From: Polyporus tsugae | Lineage: Eukaryota; Basidiomycota; Agaricomycetes; Polyporales; Polyporaceae | Reading direction: 5' to 3' | Length of the DNA stretch: 64,000 nucleotides | Assembly (NCBI GenBank): GCA_024305745.1 | Contig: JAHRBS010000014.1 | Span: forward strand, 1,371,501-1,435,500 | Shown: piece by piece, positions 57,561 through 64,000 of the stretch | How positions within the stretch are numbered: the first letter of the stretch is position 1 | How the letters are laid out: every line of letters starts with the position of its first letter | Translations under genes and position numbers: made by a program | The notes under the pieces: generated by a model | What the model was told of the DNA's origin: nothing | Databases searched by the model: none | What the model saw: only the letters and a program-made list of their open reading frames with translations

Positions 57561-58260
57561 ACATCATGCCATATGCGAAGCGCAGACTAGGTATCTAGGA
57601 ATGAGGTTGCAAGGGAGTGACCGATGCGACCTCTCAACAACTCGCCAGGCCAAGCGAGTACTAGGATCCAGCCCCAAGTTCGGTTCGGTAGCGATGATCG
57701 ACGTTCAACACATGTGAAGGTGATGGTGCGTATCGGCGCCGGGCAAACCCATACTGTAAAACCGTGTTTGAACGAAAATGACTATAGGGCCCTTCCGCGA
57801 GACACGCGGGGATAGGGTGGTTTATATGCGACGCACAAGAAGCCAGTGTCTTGAACGCTACCGGTACGAACGGCACCAAGGCAAGGCACCCAGACCCGCT
57901 TTCAGTATTATATCGTTGTTTCGACGGCTACATTCAAACGAATATCCTCGCCACGCATACAACAGTCGCAGTAGATACAAGTAACGACGGCAGACCCCAT
58001 ACGAACGGAATACTCGCGTTGAATGATTTCGGCGCATGTTAGCTTCCCCACTAACTTGAAGTCAGTGGGTACTAGTCCCGAGGGCCACGAAGAGGCCTGC
58101 GCCAGGAACGACCTCGCCACACACATATGTGTGGCGACGGTCGACCGTACCTCGGGGCCGGCGTTTGAGACGAGGGCTTGCACTTGATGCCCTCGAGCCG
58201 GTGCCGGAACAAGATCACACACCACATATGCTACATATCGGCCACATCTAGTAACATCGG
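57561..58260. other. Intergenic, nothing recognised
   Basis: Holds a perfect palindrome CACACATATGTGTG near 58119 and short frames without support. Confidence 0.45.
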
Positions 58261-58863
58261 TCAGCCCCTTGGTGTCCATCTTGACGGTGGAATGTTGAAG
58301 TATCGAGGTTGTTCTGGATAGAGCGCGGTGGTGAGTAGAAGAAATTGGGCAGGTCGAGTAAAGGACTCACCTTCGTCGTCCAAGGCCATAGGCTTGCATG
58401 CTGGCGAAGATTTAGAATGGTAGTCGTTGCAGTTGCGCTCACAGATCTCAGTAAACTCAGACTCATCATACGGCCGGTCCAAGGTCTTGAGGCACACGCA
58501 TGTCCGACGTCTTGAGGCACACAAACATCTCACACGACGAATCACACTTCCTGGGCCTGGAATCCAGTCGACGAGAGCTTGTCGGAGTGCAAGAGAGAAC
58601 GGCGTCAGCTACGGATGGTGGAGGGACGAATGGCCAACGTACCGTGGCGGCCGGTGCAAGACCCTCCTGATGTTGGCGTCCAAGTCCGATGGGTTCCTGG
58701 TCGTCCGAGTCGTAAGTGGGAGTGGCGAGTGCATCTAAGTGAGCTGTCAGAAGAGGTAAGTAGCAAGTCACCGACTACGGCGGTAGCGGAGAGGGGACGC
58801 TGACCATCCGAGACGTTAGCAAGTACAGCCTGAGTGGATAGAGTAGAATAGACATACAGTCAT
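58261..58863 (-). CDS. Unrecognised small Cys-rich protein
   Basis: Candidate gene with a full set of signals but no known family. A TATA box at 58940-58948 lies about 80 nt upstream of ATG 58863. Exon 1 codes only Met-Thr before GTATGT; the next exon ends at GTACGT near 58645; a third exon starts ALVDWIPGPG and contains a Cys-rich stretch (VRCLCASRRRTCVCLKTLDR) followed by FTEICERNCNDYHSKSSPAC; a GTGAGT..CCAG intron then leads to EQPRYFNIPPSRWTPRG and TGA at 58261-58263. The joined frame is open over about 145 aa. There is no signal peptide. Exon 3 carries two copies of a GTGTGCCTCAAGAC repeat. Confidence 0.4.
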
Positions 58864-58939
58864 CGTGGCGAAGCGAGAGGTCTACCGGGACGGTGGAGGT
58901 GGAGGTTGCGGTGAGAGGATGGAATAGAGAAAGGATGGT

Positions 58940-58948
58940 ATTTTATAC
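58940..58948 (-). promoter_or_regulatory. TATA box of the Cys-rich gene
   Basis: The minus strand reads GGTATAAAATACC, followed by a CT-rich leader to ATG 58863. Confidence 0.5.
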
Positions 58949-59719
58949 CTATGAAGCACGAGGCTGACTTCAGGGCTGGTGGTTAGATCGAGGCGTGAGG
59001 CTGACCCCGGCGCCGGCGCTCCACCACGGCTTTCATTCCCAGTCGCCCACAACGCGTCAGCGCACCGAACCGTTGTCACCTTGTTATATTGCCCATACTC
59101 GAAGGTATCGACGGATCAATAAAGCATCCTGAACGTTTCCCCTTGATGCGACAGCGTTTCATCGTCATCGACTGAAGACCAGCGGCAGATGAAAATAAGG
59201 CCGCCTTGCTCCAGATTTTGGAGACGTTAAGGGTACCCGACTTGCGGCGTCCATACTACGAGCATTTGAAGTAACGCCATGCAGGATTGCCTGGTCATGG
59301 CCCTTCCCGCTAGACAGCGTGAGTCGCGGAAAGTTAGTGATATCGTGAGACGTCGGTATGGGATCAAAAGAATTGGTGCGTGGAATTTCGTTCATATGCA
59401 TTATGGCGAGAACTTTCCCATAGGGTGAGTTCAAGTAACTTGTAGCAAGTGCTTAAGAAGTGGGGCTGAGGTGTTCAAGAGGAGATACTAGTGGCGGCAC
59501 ACGACTCGGGGCGGTGCGCGCCTTCCTTGGTTATGTTGACATTTGTTTGCAACTGTGGCGACGGGGAGGACAGACTCTGGCCCACACGCACACCTCATGG
59601 AGCATTGACCATTGGTTCTTTCTGCCGTAAGACCTGCACATGAGCAGCCCAAATCGGGTTGTCGCAAGCTCGATCCAATAATAACATTATGTGTATGTGA
59701 GGGGATGGTATGGTCTAGT
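58949..59719. other. Intergenic, nothing recognised
   Basis: Upstream of the Cys-rich gene and downstream of the chaperone gene. No gene seen. Confidence 0.45.
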
Positions 59720-62649
59720 CTACAGTTCTTCATGCCGATGTTGGTCCTCACTCGACGTCCCCGTACTCGACGTCCCTGACGCCGTCGCCGACGCCGTCTT
59801 CTCCGCACTCTCTGTCGCAGTAGAAGTCGCACTGGTGGTGGTGGTGGACTTCTTCGGCGCCTTTGGCGGCCGCTTCCTGTAGAGCTTCTGGAGGTGGTTC
59901 TCGAGCACCTTCGCGCGCGCGCGCATCTCGCTCGAGAGGATGACCGGGTCCTCGTTCATCTTCACGTTCTTCTGCTTCTCGACCCACTCGTTCAGCCACG
60001 ACTCGTGATCCTTGAGGACCTTTTCGAACTCGTCGAGCTCGTCCTTCGTGTACTTCGTTGGCGTGCCCGCCTCCAGCTCCGTAGTCATGTTCTGCTTTGC
60101 CTCTGTCAAGAACATGCGTGAGCTCCAGTTCCACATCTGGCTGTTGTTGAGAGCCTGCGGGAACTCCTCTATCTCCTTGTATCGGTGTACAACGGGTCGT
60201 TCTAAGCTCCTGTGGCGGACGTTAGCACCAGACTATAAAACTCAACAAGACTGGGCACGTACTCTAGTGCGCTTCTGTGGTCAATGTACTGGATCGTGTC
60301 GGCGTCGTCACCGTTCTCCTGGAGCCACGAGTATGCCTCGTTGACCTTCTCCGAAATCCTCTTGCGCTCGGACGCCTGGGAGCACTTCATGAAGGGCGAC
60401 TCTGACGACTCGTCTCCGAGCAAGTCACGGAGCTTGTAGATGTAGCCCTCGAGGGTGTTGCGCGCCTCCTCGCGCCTCCTCTTGACGTTCTCCTCAGCAT
60501 CGATACCCTTCAGTCGGTCTCGGCCAAGACGCTTCTCCGCCAGAGACATGGGCGGAATCGACGCGAATTTCACGTCGATCTCGAGGTTGATGGCCTCCTT
60601 CTTGGAGACGGCGGTCGCAGAGGGCTCAGCCGTCGACGAAGTCGAGGTCGATGTGGTCTCTTCTTCGGCGGTGCCAACGTCCGCGGTCGCCCCCTCCTGG
60701 GGCGCGGAAGACGTAGAACCTTTACCAAAGAAGTCCTTCAGTTTGCCTGCGCTTGGGCATGACACACCTGTCTAACACTACAGATGGAACCGGACTTACC
60801 GGCGATGGATTCGTCCTTAAACTCGCCAGTAACGACAGCATCGCGGATAGAGGCAAAACCAGACTCGGAGAGCATGACGGTAGCCTTGACCACGGGTTCC
60901 GTGGCGCCAGCTTCGGTGATGTTCTTAATGGCCTCGGAGACCCCGACAACATTTGCCTCTAGGATATCCACAGGGTATCCACTACATGGCTTCAGAATGA
61001 CGCTGAAACAACGTAAATTGAGGAAGCTCACCGAAGAAGAGGTGCTTTGTATGCGAGCTTGACCGTGAAGTCATCCTGACGCTTGAACGTCAGAGTCTTC
61101 TTCGTGCCAGTCTTCGTTCCAGCGGGGAAGATGAGCGTGTTGATGTTGCGAGGCCGAGCGCCCGGCTGCTTCGACTCCGTCTGGTAAGAGACCTGGATGT
61201 CGTAAGGGCCGATGTCCGTGATACGGATGTCCTTGGTCTTGAACTGGCGGCTCAGGGCAGCTCCATGGAGAGCGGCGCCGAGAACAGCGGCCTCATCGGC
61301 GTTCACGTTGAATGCGAGCTTGCCCGCGCCCACGGCAGCCTTAACCGCTTCCTGAATCATGGGGGTACGAGATGCTCCACCAGTCATCACGACCGAAGTG
61401 ATGTCGTCCTACCATGCAACGTCAGTCTCCGCCATGTATGCACGCAGATAGCAAACGGACATACCAGCTTCAACCCGGAGCGCGCGAGCGCCTCCTGGAT
61501 GGGCAACGCGAAGTTGTGCTTGAGGTCCCGTGCTTCCGTCTCGAACTGGGCACGAGTGAACTTCGCCTTGTAGTCGAGGTCATACGCGAGGCTCTCAATC
61601 TGGACGTCGGCATCGTTAGCGAACTGCCGACAAGCATATACGCAGCGGGTACTCACCGTCGCCTGTGCCTCAGTGTTGGCGCTCAAGACAGCCTTCACGC
61701 GACCAGCTTCCTTCCACAGCTTCGCCATCGCCTTCTTGTCCTGGCTGATGTTCCGCTTGTACCGCTTCTCGAAGTCGGCGACCATCATATTGCGGAGCCG
61801 AGCGTTCAGCTCCGTTCCACCGTTGTACCGATCAAAGCCAATGCCGCGGACGGTGATCTGAGTACCCTCCTTGCCCGCCTTGGACTTCCCTTCCGCCGGG
61901 ACCGGGGCGAACTCCACGACGGTCGCGCGAATAGAGGACGCACCGGCATCGTAGACGATGTGGAATTCGGGGGTTGGGAACGTACGGGTCATGGCGTAGT
62001 TGACCGCGATGGCGGTGCCGTCGTTGACGAGGCCGAGCGTGCGCAGGCCAGACATCTCGATGGCGTCCACAACGGCGTCGCGCTCATACTGCGAGTAGTA
62101 CGGCGGCACGGTGACGATGACGTCGTATATCTTCTCTCCTGCAGTGCTCTCCGCGAGGTCGCGGATGTACGAGAACTGCATGGCGATGAGTTCCTCCACG
62201 CTCCATTCTGTTCCATCCGAGCGGCGCAACGCGACAGTGCCGCGTTCTGTCTTTACGGTGTCGGCGGTGGAGATGGCGCCGAAGGAGAAGACCGCGTCCG
62301 AGTCGTAGGGAGCACCCTGGAGGACCTTGAGGTACGAGAACGAGTCCAGCGGGAATCGACCGGCCTTCGGACGCATACAATGAGGATTCGCCACTCAGCT
62401 GGATAATTCTTCACAACTCACAATGCCCGCCGCATCCTGCCCAAACAGCCTGTCCTTGTGCTTCCACCCAACCGTCGCCTGCATCTTCCGCTTCGAATCC
62501 CGGTTGAGTAAGACGTCAAACGGCTGGCCGGGCTTCATGAGCGAGGCCTTGATGAATTCCGCGCCATAGTCGATTGCCAGAATGGACCCAAGGACGCTTT
62601 CCGACCATAATGAAAGCCATAGACAGAGAAACGGCCAGAGCCGGGTCAT
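59720..62649 (-). CDS. LHS1: ER lumenal Hsp70-family chaperone (Lhs1/GRP170 type)
   Basis: Large Hsp70-like protein that acts as nucleotide-exchange factor for the ER Hsp70 BiP/Kar2 in protein import and folding. ATG 62649; residues 1-21 are a signal peptide (LWPFLCLWLSLWSESVLG). The ATPase domain starts ILAIDYGAEFIKASLMKPGQ, then AGRFPLDSFSYLKVLQGAPY, VIVTVPPYYSQYERDAVVDA, LVNDGTAIAVNYAMTRTFPT, YDAGASSIRATVVEF, FDRYNGGTELNARLRN and VMTGGASRTPMIQEAVKAAV. The substrate domain and long alpha-helical C-terminal region follow (KRLGRDRLKGIDAEENVKRR). It ends in a Thr/Ser-rich tail and RHEEL, an HDEL-like ER retention signal, then TAG 59722-59720. Six or so introns; about 860 aa. Confidence 0.9.
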
Positions 62650-62693
62650 GATCGAGGGAGGTGAGTGTGTGGGCGCTGTATGCGTCCACTGGT

Positions 62694-62703
62694 ACTTTTA
62701 TGC
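62694..62703 (-). promoter_or_regulatory. TATA-like box of the chaperone gene
   Basis: The minus strand reads GCATAAAAGT about 48 nt upstream of ATG 62649. Confidence 0.5.
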
Positions 62704-63108
62704 GTTACACGTCACCGTCACTGCGCTACGTGGTCGCCGCCACGTGGAGGCCTGATCGCCAATGCTGTTCAGGACCAAGACACGTTGCAGGACCGCGGGG
62801 ATCAAGCCAAGGCTGGACGATGTCGGACTCGGGGAGGGGCGGTAGGGGTCGATATGAGCAAGAAGCAGAGGAATATGGGGGACAGCTGCTGAGATGTTTC
62901 CTGTATGTTTCTCACCTCCACTCTATACATACCCTAACCCTAATTCCGGGTCTCGACACAAACCCAATCTAACTCTAGATCTATGTAACTTCGAATCTCT
63001 GACACACAAAGTACACAATGCGCACGAAGCTTTTGGATCAAAACCGTCGACAAAATATGGTGATTGCATAATTGAACCACAAAGGTTCGAAGCGTCGAAA
63101 ATACAAAC
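62704..63108. other. Intergenic between the chaperone and MFS genes
   Basis: Nothing recognised apart from two CCCTAA units at 62932-62943, too few to be telomeric. Confidence 0.5.
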
Positions 63109-64000
63109 TTATTCACCAACGGTGCCCGCGACGACACTACCATGGACACCCCAATTGACTCCCAGGCCGAACATGATCCATCCAATTAAGATGACTCCGA
63201 GCGCAACCGCCGAGTACACCCAGTTGACCCAGCTGGTGACCATTGGGGCCTTCAGGATCTTCTCCTTCGCCTTGGTCTCACTCGCGCCGTCTTCTCCGGG
63301 GTCGGCCTTCGGCACCACGATCCCCTTCGCCCGGGCGAGCTTGTCGACCGCCTCCGGCAAGTCGCGCGGCGCGACCTGGGAGAGGCGTGCGGCGGGGAGC
63401 AGATTCGGTGTCAAGTACGCCATGACGAGCATGAAGCCGGAGACGGCGACAGAAATGAAGGCGTAGGCGAGCCAGAGCGAAACCGCCGGATCGAGCGAGT
63501 CTGTTGCGGAGAGATCTTGGAGACGGCCGGCGGCGGTGGTGATGATAACGATGGAGGCTTGGACAACGGACTCTGTAGAGAAGATCAGCATCTCACAAGG
63601 TTGGGAATGCTAGCGACAACGACAACTTACTCTTGATTGCGAAGCTGTTTAGAGGACGAAGGTCAGCTGAGCTTGAGATAGGCGCAAAACGGCGGAGCAT
63701 ACCCAGTGGCGAAGTATTGAGGGTCCGGAATGATGTTGCGCACGATCTCGACCTGCGGTGCAGGGGTGACAGCTTGAGACAAGGCGTAGAAAACATAAGC
63801 CGCAACTGTATCAGGCAGCAAGATTCAACACTGCGTCCACACTCGATATCAACTGTTGGACGCACTGAAGGTTGGGACGCTGTGGGAAAACTTCAACAGC
63901 AGCATAGAAATGAGGAAAGTGAGACCAGAAATGAACACTACGAGCCACGGCTCAGTCAGTCATAGTGTAACGATGAGGCAGGTACACTTACGGAAGGCAA
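63109..64000 (-). CDS. MFS transporter, C-terminal part (cut by the window edge)
   Basis: The 3' exons of a major-facilitator family carrier. Reading the minus strand from the right edge: FISGLTFLISMLL-like helix, AAYVFYALSQAVTPAPQVEI, VRNIIPDPQYFAT, FAIK, then ESVVQASIVIITTAAGRLQD, PAVSLWLAYAFISVAVSGFM, LVMAYLTPNLLPAARLSQVA, a charged loop (EDGASETKAKEKIL), and final helices WVNWVYSAVALGVILIGWIM, ending VVAGTVGE with stop 63111-63109. Small introns separate these pieces. The start and first helices are outside the window, and the substrate is unknown. Confidence 0.65.

Noticed and set aside
61414..62406. 330-codon open frame on the plus strand
   Set aside because: Antisense shadow of the GC-rich Hsp70-like ATPase domain.
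62932..62943. CCCTAACCCTAA, telomere-like
   Set aside because: Only two units, inside an ordinary intergenic region with genes on both sides.
1..64000. CRISPR arrays, bacterial-style operons, rRNA genes
   Set aside because: No regularly spaced short repeats, Shine-Dalgarno-linked frames or rRNA-like sequence were seen; the DNA is eukaryotic.

Overview
The window looks like nuclear DNA of an Agaricomycete (wood-rot or mushroom-type basidiomycete). The evidence is: genes cut by many 45-90 nt GT-AG introns, including 12-14 nt microexons; TATA boxes 45-85 nt upstream of ATG codons; basidiomycete-typical families (DUF6534 and DUF7598 membrane proteins, F-box proteins, GMC oxidoreductases, a P450); and no bacterial operon structure. 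All assignments come from reading the sequence and from memory of the families; no search was run.

Layout. 0-1.6 kb: an F-box protein. 2.3-10 kb: two inverted copies (A and B) of a duplicated convergent gene pair, placed around a DUF6534 gene. The third copy (C), with the intact SRPBCC gene, lies at 55.2-57.6 kb. 4.6-21.7 kb: a minus-strand array in the order DUF6534, GMC, DUF6534, DUF6534, GMC, interrupted by copy B. 22-27.6 kb: a possible small secreted protein, a second F-box protein and a cytochrome P450. 28.4-32.7 kb: a BAG-domain protein and an NADP-dependent medium-chain reductase, divergently transcribed. 33-41 kb: decayed DNA with a 677-bp MITE, a medium-chain reductase pseudogene and a Munc13-like (MHD/C2) pseudogene. 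42-50 kb: a low-complexity Ser/Pro protein, a polyQ-tailed MARVEL-like protein and a DUF7598 protein. 50.9-55.9 kb: an auxin-efflux-carrier family transporter between two SRPBCC (START-like) paralogues. 58.2-64 kb: an unrecognised Cys-rich gene, the ER chaperone Lhs1/GRP170 ending in HEEL, and an MFS transporter running off the right edge.

The best candidates for something undescribed are: (1) the three-copy module of an SRPBCC gene facing an unrecognised small gene with five exons, whose splice sites are conserved in all copies but whose long reading frame is open only in A and B; and (2) the interleaved array in which both GMC oxidoreductases begin with MGNW(C/T)SK, a classical N-myristoylation pattern, next to multi-membrane-spanning DUF6534 proteins. 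That suggests a membrane-tethered redox module rather than the usual secreted GMC enzyme. Both ideas are inference and need transcript data.
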